Shown here: piece by piece, positions 46,239-55,697 of the stretch | Layout: every line of letters begins with the position of its first letter | Position numbering within the stretch: position 1 is the first letter of the stretch | Assembly (NCBI GenBank): GCA_049472395.1 | Contig: JBLIRR010000001.1 | Span: 186,001 to 250,000, forward strand | Direction: 5' to 3' | Origin: JBLIRR01 sp049472395 | Lineage (GTDB): Bacteria > SZUA-182 > DTGQ01 > JBLIRR01 | Length of the DNA: 64,000 nt | Notes under the pieces: generated by a model | What the model was told of the DNA's origin: nothing | Database searches by the model: none | What the model saw: only the letters and a program-made list of their open reading frames with translations | Made by a program: the position numbers and the translations under genes

Positions 46239-48002
46239 TTAAAACAGCCCCTTCACTTTACCAGTATTTACATCCACATCAATTCGTCGAAAGGCGGGGT
46301 CAGACGCCGTACCAGGCATTAATTTAATAGAGCCTGCCAAAGGTACTAAAAATCCAGCTCCCTTATACGTCAGGATATCACGAATCGGCAATGTCCATCC
46401 TTTCGGCCTTCCTTTGATATCAGGGTCATGACTTAAACTGAGGTGCGTTTTCACCATACAGATACCAAGCTTTGATCCCTCAGGGTCTTTGCTGATATTA
46501 TCCAGTTTCTCAAGTGCTGCCGGTGCAAAGTGCACTCCATCTGCCCCATACACCTCTTTTGCAATAAGCTCTATTCTCTCTTTCATCGGGGTAGTGTCTT
46601 CATAGAGGAATTTAAATTCATTTCCCGCATCACAGGCATCAATTACCGCATCAGCAAATTCCAAAGCCCCATCTCCGCCTTTTAGCCAATGAGAAGACAC
46701 TGCTGCTTTGGCACCTGCTCCCTCCGCAGCTTTTCTTACAATACCTATCTCTGCGTCCGTATCAGTGTAAAAACTATTAATACATACAACCGGATTAATC
46801 CCTGCTTTCTTAACCGTCTCTATATGAGCAATGAGATTTTCGCACCCTTTCTCTACCAATGCGCAATTCTCACTCGTATATGCCGCGGCAAGAGGCGCTC
46901 CCGGCCTCACTGCAGGCCCGCCTCCGTGCATCTTTAACGCGCGAACCGTCGCGACAATTACTGCGCAATGAGGTTTAAGAGCGCTAAAACGACATTTAAG
47001 ATTCCAAAATTTCTCAAAACCTATATCAGCCCCAAATCCGCTTTCTGTTACATGATAATCCGAAAGCTTCAATCCTACCTGATCCGCAATAATAGATGAT
47101 TGTCCTATAGCAATATTTGCAAATGGCCCTGCATGTACCATCACAGGCTGGCCCTCAATAGACTGAAGCAGATTCGGATTTAGGGCTTGCACCATCCATG
47201 CCGTCATTGCCCCGTCAACCTCAAGATCTTTGGTGGTTATGGGATCACCCGATTTGCTGTAAGCCACAATAATTTTGCCCATTCTTTCTCTCATATCCTT
47301 AAGGCTTGTTGAGACAGAAAGGATAGCCATAATCTCAGAGCTCACCGTAATGGCAAATCCTGAATTCATCATAAATCCATCCATTTTCCCGCCTTGTCCA
47401 ATGGTAATATCTCTCAGGGATTGCGCGCAAAAATCCATTACCCATCTCATCTCGACATTTCTCGGGTCAATATTGAGCCGCTTCAGATTCCTCTTGGCAA
47501 GGGCGGCATCGTTATAATTAAATTCATGCTGAAGACGTGAGGTGAGAGCCACCATTGCAAGATTATGAGCATTTGTTATCTTATCTATATCTCCGGTAAG
47601 CCCCAAAGAAAATGGTGTAAGAGGGATACACTGGGCAAGGCCTCCCCCTGCAGCACTTCCTTTAATATTAAATGTCGGGCCCCCGGAAGGCTGGCGAATC
47701 GCTCCTGTGACATTTTTCCCCCTTTTTCCAAGCCCCTGCACCAAGCCCATGGAGCTTGTGCTTTTCCCCTCCCCCAATGGGGTAGGAGTAATGGCCGTCA
47801 CATCAATATATTTACCTTGTGGCCTGTCTTTCAGCCGATCTAATACTTTGATAAAATCAATCTTTCCAAGATAATGACCCATCGGAATAAGCTCATCAGA
47901 AGTAAGCCCCAGTTCCTCTGCCAATTGGTTCACTGTCTTCATACTCTTTTCTGCATCTTCTGCAATTTCCCAATCTGCGTGTTTGGTTGGATCTAATGCC
48001 AT
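46239..48002 (-). CDS. fhs: Formate--tetrahydrofolate ligase
   Basis: 587 residues, slightly longer than the Moorella enzyme. ATP-dependent formylation of tetrahydrofolate, the second step of the Wood-Ljungdahl methyl branch. P-loop TPLGEGKST (about residue 72), [30 protein letters not shown] and the C-terminal [15 protein letters not shown] are typical. SD AGGAGGGAAA precedes ATG 48002. It is the last gene before the terminator at 46176. folD, fchA and metF were not found nearby. Confidence 0.96.
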   Translation of the reverse strand: MALDPTKHADWEIAEDAEKSMKTVNQLAEELGLTSDELIPMGHYLGKIDFIKVLDRLKDRPQGKYIDVTAITPTPLGEGKSTSSMGLVQGLGKRGKNVTGAIRQPSGGPTFNIKGSAAGGGLAQCIPLTPFSLGLTGDIDKITNAHNLAMVALTSRLQHEFNYNDAALAKRNLKRLNIDPRNVEMRWVMDFCAQSLRDITIGQGGKMDGFMMNSGFAITVSSEIMAILSVSTSLKDMRERMGKIIVAYSKSGDPITTKDLEVDGAMTAWMVQALNPNLLQSIEGQPVMVHAGPFANIAIGQSSIIADQVGLKLSDYHVTESGFGADIGFEKFWNLKCRFSALKPHCAVIVATVRALKMHGGGPAVRPGAPLAAAYTSENCALVEKGCENLIAHIETVKKAGINPVVCINSFYTDTDAEIGIVRKAAEGAGAKAAVSSHWLKGGDGALEFADAVIDACDAGNEFKFLYEDTTPMKERIELIAKEVYGADGVHFAPAALEKLDNISKDPEGSKLGICMVKTHLSLSHDPDIKGRPKGWTLPIRDILTYKGAGFLVPLAGSIKLMPGTASDPAFRRIDVDVNTGKVKGLF

Positions 48003-48128
48003 TACTTTTTCCCTCCTTCTTTATTTATGTGTATCCACCTTAAGTTATTATCGAACCACAATTCCTTTTGATATCTTTGAAATGAGTGGTCCCACTATAT
48101 CGATCACTCTTTTAAGAACAGGTATGTA

Positions 48129-48608
48129 TTATTTCCAGATATAATTTAAAAGCTCTGCAAACTTATCATTCATATCGCGGAGCAAAGAACTCATGGTAAG
48201 GGCCACCTTTTTCATGATTTTATACCCGCAAAGGGGATTGTCCTCAACCAGTTTGTCAAACTTCTCCCGCTCTATCACTATTAATTTCGTTGGATTAATA
48301 ACCTCAGCTGTTGCAGAATGGCTCCTTCTGTCAAAAAAAGAAAGCTCCCCAAAAAAATCTTCCTTTTCCAATAAGGCGAGGGTTTGTCGCTCTCCGTTTG
48401 AGAGAATCCGGCTGATTCTTACTTTGCCATTATAGATGATAAAGAACTTATCCCCCTGCTCATGTTCTTTAAAGATTATTGTCCCCGCTTCATACTCTTT
48501 TAATTCTGAAATTGAGGCAATCTGAGATAATTCTTCATCAAAGAAATTATAAAAAAATGTTAATTGCCGCAATATATCTTTTTCCATTTTTTTGTTATTC
48601 TCCTTCAT
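48129..48608 (-). CDS. Cyclic-nucleotide-binding-domain protein without DNA-binding domain
   Basis: 159 residues (152 if ATG 48587 is used; AAGGAG lies between the two Met codons). A single Crp-type cNMP-binding beta-barrel: EHEQGDKFFIIYNGKVRISR, FGELSFFDRRSHSATAEVINPTKL, with the phosphate-binding cassette FGELSFFDRRSHSATA. A C-terminal helix ends the protein, and no helix-turn-helix follows. It overlaps the fdhA stop by 14 bp and precedes fhs, so it is embedded in the carbon-fixation operon. Possibly a ligand-sensing regulator acting through protein contacts. Confidence 0.85.
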   Translation of the reverse strand: MKENNKKMEKDILRQLTFFYNFFDEELSQIASISELKEYEAGTIIFKEHEQGDKFFIIYNGKVRISRILSNGERQTLALLEKEDFFGELSFFDRRSHSATAEVINPTKLIVIEREKFDKLVEDNPLCGYKIMKKVALTMSSLLRDMNDKFAELLNYIWK

Positions 48609-51261
48609 TAATTTTTTCTATATTTATAGCGCACACTTTATATTCAGGGATCTTGGATACAGGATCTCGTGCGGAATTGGTTAAAAGATTTGCCGCTGCT
48701 TCATGGAAATGGAAGGGAATAAAAACCACCCCACGCGCAACCCGAGGAGAAACTTTCGCTTTGAGCGTTATCTGTCCCCTGCGGGAGACTGCCTTCACCA
48801 TCTGCCCATTTTGTATATCCAAAGAGGACGCATCATAATCAGAAATCTCCATATAGGGCTCGCCACAGATTTCATCCAGTCCGGATTTACGCGTCATAGT
48901 TCCTGTATGGAAATGAAACAACATTCTCCCTGTGGTTAAAATAAAAGGATAGGATGCATCTCTTTCTTCTGCCGACGGTATATACTCAACAGGTATAATA
49001 TTCTTTTTGCCCGCTGTATGGAGAATCGGCACTCCCGGATCATTTTCACTTGTGCAGGGCCATTGCAGTCCGCCCTTCTCCAAGCGGTCATAACTTATGC
49101 CGGCATAAATCGGTGTCACTGAAGCGATTTCTTTCATAATCTGGGAGGGGTGGGAATAGTCCATAGGATAGCCCATTTCAGTTGAAATATCACAGATTAT
49201 CTGCCAATCCGGTTTTGCCTGGCCGGGGGAGGGAAGAGCCTTACGGACTAATTGGACGCGTCTTTCGGTATTGGTAAATGTACCATCCTTCTCAGCATAA
49301 CTGGCAGCAGGCAATACAATATCTGCACGCTGGGCTGTTTCGGTTAAAAATATATCCTGCACCACAAAAAATTCCAATTTCTTGAGTATTTTCTCAAGAT
49401 GCCCAATATCAGGATCTGAAAGCATGGGATTCTCTCCCATAATAAAAAGGGCCTTGATCTCACCCCGGTCTATTGCCTCCATCATCTCCATAACCGTGAG
49501 CCCTGGTTTTGTTGAAAGAGTGCTTTTCCACGCATTTTGGAATTTTTGTGCCACTTCTATATCGCTCACCGCCTGATAACCCGGATATACATTCGGGAGG
49601 CAGCCCATATCGCAGGCTCCCTGAACATTATTTTGGCCACGAAGCGGATTAACACCACTTCCCGGTTTTCCGAGATTCCCTGTTATTAAAGCAAGATCCG
49701 CCACGGCTTTCACATTATCCGTCCCTGTTATATGCTGTGTAATGCCCATTGTATAAAATATGGCAGCAGATTCTGCCTGAGCATACATTCGTGCTGCCTC
49801 ACGTATCTGATTAGCCGGAACCCCTGTAGTGGATTCAACATAGTCTGGCGTATATTTTTTTAATGTTTCCTTAAGCTCCTTAAAACCCGTGGTGCGTTCC
49901 TTAATAAATTTTTTATCTTCCAAGCCTTCCTCGACAATCACATGCATTATACCATTAAGCATCGCCACGTCTGTTCCGGGAATCTGACGAAGATAAATAG
50001 TTGCCCATCTGGCCAGATCTATTCTTCGAGGGTCGACTATTATAAGCTTCGCGCCCTTTTTCCTTACGGCCTCCTTTATCTTAAGCCCGATTATCGGATG
50101 TGCCTCTGTCGTATTAGAACCAATAACAAGGATTACGTTCGCATCGACAATATCGGCAATGGAATTTGTCATTGCTCCGCTCCCCAATGTTGCGACCAGA
50201 CCGGCCACTGTCGGAGCGTGTCAGAGCCGTGCACAATGATCGACATTATTTGTGCCGATAACCGCCCTCATCCATTTCTGAAAAAGATAGTTTTCTTCAT
50301 TGGTACATTTTGCCGAACTTAATCCTGCTATGGCATCTGCTCCATATTTATCCTTTATCTCGACGAGCCTTTCAGCGATCCTCATATACGCTTCATTCCA
50401 CTCCATCGGGTCAAATCCCTTATAGGATTTACCAAGAGGAGTGGTTAGCCGCCTCTTGGAGGAAATAAACTCATACCCGAATCTCCCCTTACTGCAGAGA
50501 TACCCTTCATTGACTGACTCCTCAGGGGAGGTAATCCGAACAATCTCATCATCTTTTAACTGAAGTGCTAATTGGCACCCGCACCCACAATAGGGACACG
50601 TCGTTACAACTTCTTTTAATTGCCATGTTCTTCCCTTATATTTGGCAAGCTTCGAAGATAACGCACCCGTTGGGCACACGGCAACACATTGACCGCAAAA
50701 TTCACAATCAAGAGGCTGATTAAACGCGGTTCCTATCCTTGTCGTAAAGCCTCTTTCTATAAAATCAATACCGCCTACTCCCTGGACCTCATCACATATA
50801 CGAACGCATCGTCCGCATAAAATACATTTACCATGATCTCTCAGTATAAAAGGGTTAGTATCATCTACCGGATACTTATTCCTCTCTCCCTGAAATTTGT
50901 AGATATCAACCCTATATTCATAAGCGAGATCCTGAAGCTCGCATGATCCGCTCTGGTCACAGACAATAGACTCAAAAGAATGATCTGAGAGAATAAGTTC
51001 CAAGTTGGTCTTTCGAGCTGCCATTATTCGTTCGGATGTCGTATGGATTACCATATTTTCAGCTATCGGAGTAGCGCACGCCGGGACCAGCTTTGGAATT
51101 CTCTCCACTTCAACAAGACAAATTCTGCATGCTCCAAAAGGAGCAAGATGGCGATAATGACAGAGCGTTGGAATTCTAATGTTATTTTCCTGACATACCT
51201 CAAGAATCGTGGCGCCAAGTTCAGCATATACACGTTTCCCATCAATGTTTAATGTAATCAT
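48595..51261 (-). CDS. fdhA: NAD-linked formate dehydrogenase catalytic subunit, selenoprotein
   Basis: 888 residues when TGA at 50223-50221 is read as selenocysteine (Sec347). It interconverts CO2 and formate at a Mo/W-bis-pyranopterin site. Domains: [2Fe-2S] (C34, C45, C48, C62); a His-Cys-type cluster region with H94, S98, C101, C107 (Ser where Cys is usual); two [4Fe-4S] (CILCGRCVRIC, CEFCGQCVAVCP); molybdopterin domain from CPYCGCGCQ; C-terminal aspartate-decarboxylase-like domain. Sec sits in DHCARL-U-HAPT, the standard FdhA context. Frame continues with no break, and a SECIS hairpin follows. ATGA overlap with the NuoF-like gene. Confidence 0.95.
50174..50223 (-). promoter_or_regulatory. 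Sec UGA codon with SECIS hairpin in fdhA
   Basis: UGA at 50223-50221. Three bases later a stem GCTCCG (50217-50212) pairs perfectly with CGGAGC (50179-50174). Inside it GGCC (50206-50203) pairs with GGTC (50197-50194), closing a GGTCT apical loop (50202-50198). Loop sequence and distance from UGA mirror the E. coli fdhF SECIS bound by SelB. Confidence 0.88.
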
Positions 51262-52943
51262 TGCCTCTTTCTCTCGACTTTATTCTGTTCTGCCTGTTCG
51301 TTAATAGAATCCTCATATTCTTTTCTAAAATACCTTATGGTGGAAAGTACCGGATTGGGGGCTGTTTGACCAAGCCCACAGAGGGCTGTGTCCTTAATAT
51401 GGGTTGAAAGCTGAAGAAGAGTATCAATATCAGATAATTTTCCCTCTCCGGCAATAATACGATTTAAAATCTCGAGCATTCTTTTTGTTCCTATTCTGCA
51501 CGGAACACATTTTCCACATGATTCACTCTGTATAAAATCCAAAAAATAGCGTGCAATATCCACCATGCTCGTCTTATCATCCATGACAATCATCCCGCCA
51601 GATCCCATAATAGCTCCGATACTTACCAGAGAATCATAATCAATTGGCACGTCAAGATGCTCGGCAGGCACACATCCTCCGGAGGGGCCACCAAGCTGAA
51701 CGGCCTTAAAGGTTCGGCCTCGCGGAACGCCTCCTCCAATATCATACACAACTTTTCGGATAGGAGTTCCTAATGCAACCTCCACCAAACCTGTATTCTT
51801 AATCTTTCCCGCAAGGGCAAATACTTTGGTCCCCCTATTGTTCTCTGTTCCTATACTCGCGTATCGCTTTGCCCCTTCCCTTATAATTATAGGCACATTG
51901 GCAAATGTCTCTACATTGTTGATATTCGTTGGCTTTCCCCATACTCCCTTGTGAGCGGGAAAGGGTGGACGAGGCCTTGGCATCCCTCGTTTACCCTCAA
52001 TTGAGGCTATGAGTGCTGTTTCCTCTCCACACACAAATGCCCCGGCGCCTTCCTTGATAATTAAATCAAAATTAAAATCAGCCCCCAATATACGCTCCCC
52101 GAGTAATCCCCATTCCTTGAGTGTTGAGAGAGCACTCTTTAAATGTTTTATCGCGATCGGATACTCAGCTCTCACATATACATATCCATGCTCAGCACCA
52201 ATGGCATAGGCTGCAATTAACATCCCCTCAATAACTGCATAAGGATCACCCTCTAAAATGGCACGATCCATAAAGGCGCCGGGGTCTCCCTCATCTGCAT
52301 TACAAATGATGTATTTAGGCCAATTATTTGATTGACGGCAAAATTGCCATTTAAAGCCGGTGGGGAATCCTCCCCCTCCCCTGCCCCTTAGCTCTGATGC
52401 TTTTATGATTTCAATGACTTGTTCCGGAGTATATTCACGAATTACCTTGGCAAGAGCGGAAAATCCATCTTCACGCAAATAATGTGTAATATCAGTGGGA
52501 TTAATCCGGCCACAATTTTTAAGGACTAATTTTGTTTGATGCTTATAAAACGGGATGTCCTGTAAATATGGATATTCTTTCTTTTCTTTACTGTCCTGAT
52601 AGACTAAGCGGGATATAATTTTCCTGTTCAACACGGTCTCATCAATAATCGTGGGCACATTATCAGGTTGAACCTTCTGATAAAATATTTCCTTATCAAG
52701 CTCAATAGCTATTACCGGCGCCTGAGAACAGAAGCCAAAACATCCTGTCTCTATAAGAGATACTTTTTCCGTAAGATTTCGGGATTGAAGCTCTTCTACA
52801 AACCTGTCACGTACTTCCTGCGCACCATATGCAAGGCATCCTGTCATACAAATTCTGATAGTAATTTTATTGGGGTCGATCGCCTTCTTGAGCTCTGCAA
52901 CCTTTTCATCAAACCCCTCTAATGAGTTTATTTTATTTTTCAT
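51258..52943 (-). CDS. NuoF-like FMN/NAD(H) subunit of formate dehydrogenase complex
   Basis: 561 residues from ATG 52943 (GTG 52952 is an alternative). N-terminal [2Fe-2S] (CMTGCLAYG ... CFGFC), FMN/NAD(H) part (RGRGGGGFPTGFKW, CNADEGDPGAFMDRA), [4Fe-4S] motif ESCGKCVPCRIG. Unlike the copy at 42198-44066 it lacks the C-terminal double ferredoxin domain and ends in a short charged tail. Directly coupled to fdhA (ATGA), so it most likely makes FdhA NAD(P)-linked. Whether the complex bifurcates with ferredoxin cannot be told from the sequence. Confidence 0.92.
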   Translation of the reverse strand: MKNKINSLEGFDEKVAELKKAIDPNKITIRICMTGCLAYGAQEVRDRFVEELQSRNLTEKVSLIETGCFGFCSQAPVIAIELDKEIFYQKVQPDNVPTIIDETVLNRKIISRLVYQDSKEKKEYPYLQDIPFYKHQTKLVLKNCGRINPTDITHYLREDGFSALAKVIREYTPEQVIEIIKASELRGRGGGGFPTGFKWQFCRQSNNWPKYIICNADEGDPGAFMDRAILEGDPYAVIEGMLIAAYAIGAEHGYVYVRAEYPIAIKHLKSALSTLKEWGLLGERILGADFNFDLIIKEGAGAFVCGEETALIASIEGKRGMPRPRPPFPAHKGVWGKPTNINNVETFANVPIIIREGAKRYASIGTENNRGTKVFALAGKIKNTGLVEVALGTPIRKVVYDIGGGVPRGRTFKAVQLGGPSGGCVPAEHLDVPIDYDSLVSIGAIMGSGGMIVMDDKTSMVDIARYFLDFIQSESCGKCVPCRIGTKRMLEILNRIIAGEGKLSDIDTLLQLSTHIKDTALCGLGQTAPNPVLSTIRYFRKEYEDSINEQAEQNKVERKRQ

Positions 52944-52964
52944 ACAGATCACTTTTTATGTGGA

Positions 52965-53474
52965 TTAGGTTTTATATCTATCAATTATATTTCCCACCTT
53001 CTCAGGAGTAAGTTTTCCATAGTAGGTATCATTTATAAGGGCGACCGGAGCAAGGGCGCAGGTTCCGAGGCACGCTACCGTCTCAAATGCAAATTTCATG
53101 TCAGCCGTTGTTTCCCCATCTTTTATTCCTAGCAGCTCCTCAAAAGCATCGACAACTTCCTTCCCTCCTCTTACATGACATGCTGTCCCGCGACACATTC
53201 TTATTATATATTTACCCCTGGGCTCAGTATGAAATTGTGCATAAAAACTTATCACGCCGTATATTCTGCTTGAAGAAATATCCAGCTTCTCAGAAAGAAA
53301 AAACACAACCTCAGGCGGAAGGTATCCGAATATACCCTGGGCTTTTTGCAAAACCGGTATCAAATTCCCCTCTTTCCCCTTATACTCAGCAACCACGCTT
53401 TCCAATGCACTCCGCTTTCCAGATTCTTTTATGGGACTGTCCGCTCTCTTCACGCCCTTTTTCTCATCCCCCAT
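52965..53474 (-). CDS. NuoE-like [2Fe-2S] subunit of formate dehydrogenase complex
   Basis: 169 residues. Basic, low-complexity N-terminus, helical part (NLIPVLQKAQGIFGYLP) and thioredoxin-like domain with [2Fe-2S] motif CRGTAC ... CLGTC. It is the partner of the NuoF-like subunit next to it, and paralogous to 41598-42116. Placed directly after acsB (15 bp), linking formate dehydrogenase expression with CODH/ACS. Confidence 0.92.
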   Translation of the reverse strand: MGDEKKGVKRADSPIKESGKRSALESVVAEYKGKEGNLIPVLQKAQGIFGYLPPEVVFFLSEKLDISSSRIYGVISFYAQFHTEPRGKYIIRMCRGTACHVRGGKEVVDAFEELLGIKDGETTADMKFAFETVACLGTCALAPVALINDTYYGKLTPEKVGNIIDRYKT

Positions 53475-53489
53475 ACTTTGTTCTCCTTA

Positions 53490-55697
53490 TTACATAAGAG
53501 GGGGTAAATTAAGTGCAGGATGATTCACTTTTTGCATAAACTCCATGACCTCTTCCTCTGTAGAGCCCACATCCTCATCAGCAATCTTTGAGAGAAAATC
53601 ATCCGCACCAAGTTCTTTACCACGTGCATCTATCATGGCGCCTATTTCCTCTTTGAGGCATTTGGGCACCCATGCTAAGCGGAGTATACCGCCTTCTGCT
53701 GATATAAATTTTTTACTGCCGATATAGTGCTTACTATGACCCACAAAACCTGGAGTCTGTAATCCTCCACCAACAGAGCCAGCCAATGTAGAAAATTTCA
53801 TCCCGACTGGTGTCATGCCTGCATACTCCCTGTTTACTGTCATTACTGCATTGGCCATTGGCAAAAGGCCGGAAATACATTCAAAACAGCCACAAGAGGT
53901 CATGGGGTCTTCCATCATGCTATATGCATTAAAGCGTTCCAGGGTATGTCTCGACGCAGTGTAGAGAAACTCATTCACTCCCTGCCATTGCCCTTTTTTC
54001 TCATCAACCGTCGAGCCCTTCTTTATCGGTTGATTAGGTCCTGTGGGATCAATTTGATGAGCAGCCTTTCCATCGAGCCAGTTATAGGCACCACATAGTC
54101 CGCTTCGTTCAGGGGTAATAACGCACACATGATTCGGGGCGAAAGATTGACACAAGGTGCAAGAATAATATGTATCAACACCCTCATCGGTCAGGTTACT
54201 GATTCTGTCATCACGATGATGGTACGCAGCCCTGGCCTCTTTCCGGGCCTTGAGTACATCCTCCTCCTTGGTATATATAGTCACCGCCACCTTATCAAGG
54301 ATAGCAGCATAATCCCCATGAAGTTTTGCATGAAGAATATCACCCAGATGATGAAGTTTAAATCCTTTTTTAACCGCCTCTTTCCCTATCCTGATCCAGC
54401 TTATGTCCCTTTGCCCCATGTGGAATACTCCCTGGGCCTCATTAAAAAATCGGTGAACCTGGCGCTCAAGAATCGGCTCAAAATCCTCTTGCATCTTCCT
54501 GCCGGCCACCTCGACCACAACCCCTAACGGCAGGCGGGAACCTTCGGATATATCATCAATCTCAGGACCTATGATTTTAATATACCCATCCTCAACCTCT
54601 TTCATATCTTTCATGCGCACATATTCAAATGCAGGGGTTTTCTGACCTCCCATCTCAACATAGGTATCCTCTTTTCGTATACGCTCACCTTCAAATGCCG
54701 GGCCATAAGCCACGGGTACCGGGACCTCGGTTATTGTAATTTTTAAACCACGAACCTCAATCGCCTTGGCAACCATCTCATCGTGAGGAATGTTTGATAC
54801 TACATGTTCATACGTGCACACACCAGTAGGGAGAATCTGAGGTATATCAGTATCGGCAATGGTTGGAAAACCATAATTAATAGCACCGGCAGCCTGGGCA
54901 TATTTCTCATCATCGACCTCTCCAAGCGCCAATACAAAAGCAAATATCCTATCTTTATTATAATGCAGGATCTTTTTAAAATCGCCACCCTTGGCCCCGC
55001 CAAAGGACATGGCTGCTCTTGTGGCAAAACCTATGGCAAACACAGCAGCAGTAATATCTTTGCCAAAGGGTACAAGCCGGGTCTCCCAGCCCATCTGCAC
55101 TCCCTCTTCCGCTAATTGTTCTGCCATGGTTTTCCCATGGGTCTCTCCGGCCATAAATACATAGAGATTTTTCTGTTGGAGCTCCCGTGCTATCATAACG
55201 GCGATCTCATTGGTGGGAGCTGCCCCTACACATGCAGCAAACCCAGGGGCAGAGCCATCGACAAACTCAATTCCTCTTTTTCTCATAATAATATCATCTG
55301 CCGCCCCAAGCCAGATAGGCCCTCCTTCCGGACAATTTTCCGTAATACTGTAAGGAACCGGGTCGTCAAGATACTTTATACACTCTATTACCTCATCAGC
55401 AAATAACGTTCCCATGCCTGCGTCAAGGCCTTTGCCCAAATAAGGAAGCCACACGTGCTCACTCGGCACCTCGGGCAGCAGTCCTCTAATGATTGTCATG
55501 ACGGGTTTCAAATCCCCTAGCGTCTCCACCTTAAGACCCAATATTCCATATATAATAGGCAGATAATAACCGGTATTGGGCAGCTCAACTTTCTGGTCCG
55601 GCCCGAATTTATCAATCGCCTCATTTAAGGCTTTCTCTGCTCTATTTGCAATTTTATGGGCACCTCGTATAACTCCTGAAAGAATAATCTTAGACAT
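53490..55697 (-). CDS. acsB: Acetyl-CoA synthase, bacterial type (CODH/ACS alpha)
   Basis: 735 residues, full bacterial length. Joins CO, the methyl group from the corrinoid protein and CoA at the A-cluster. A-cluster Cys are in CTLCQSFAPNHVC ... SGLC (C-x2-C-x8-C-x9-C, about residues 510-535) and CGCFEC (about 600), with all six expected positions present. The N-terminal CODH-contacting domain (KIILSGVIRGAHKIANRAEKAL at the start) is retained. Its start overlaps the acsA end by 8 bp. Confidence 0.97.
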   Translation of the reverse strand: MSKIILSGVIRGAHKIANRAEKALNEAIDKFGPDQKVELPNTGYYLPIIYGILGLKVETLGDLKPVMTIIRGLLPEVPSEHVWLPYLGKGLDAGMGTLFADEVIECIKYLDDPVPYSITENCPEGGPIWLGAADDIIMRKRGIEFVDGSAPGFAACVGAAPTNEIAVMIARELQQKNLYVFMAGETHGKTMAEQLAEEGVQMGWETRLVPFGKDITAAVFAIGFATRAAMSFGGAKGGDFKKILHYNKDRIFAFVLALGEVDDEKYAQAAGAINYGFPTIADTDIPQILPTGVCTYEHVVSNIPHDEMVAKAIEVRGLKITITEVPVPVAYGPAFEGERIRKEDTYVEMGGQKTPAFEYVRMKDMKEVEDGYIKIIGPEIDDISEGSRLPLGVVVEVAGRKMQEDFEPILERQVHRFFNEAQGVFHMGQRDISWIRIGKEAVKKGFKLHHLGDILHAKLHGDYAAILDKVAVTIYTKEEDVLKARKEARAAYHHRDDRISNLTDEGVDTYYSCTLCQSFAPNHVCVITPERSGLCGAYNWLDGKAAHQIDPTGPNQPIKKGSTVDEKKGQWQGVNEFLYTASRHTLERFNAYSMMEDPMTSCGCFECISGLLPMANAVMTVNREYAGMTPVGMKFSTLAGSVGGGLQTPGFVGHSKHYIGSKKFISAEGGILRLAWVPKCLKEEIGAMIDARGKELGADDFLSKIADEDVGSTEEEVMEFMQKVNHPALNLPPLM

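Noticed and set aside
48595..51261. fdhA as two genes or a pseudogene
   Set aside because: The single break is TGA at the conserved Sec position with a SECIS hairpin, and both halves are fully conserved.
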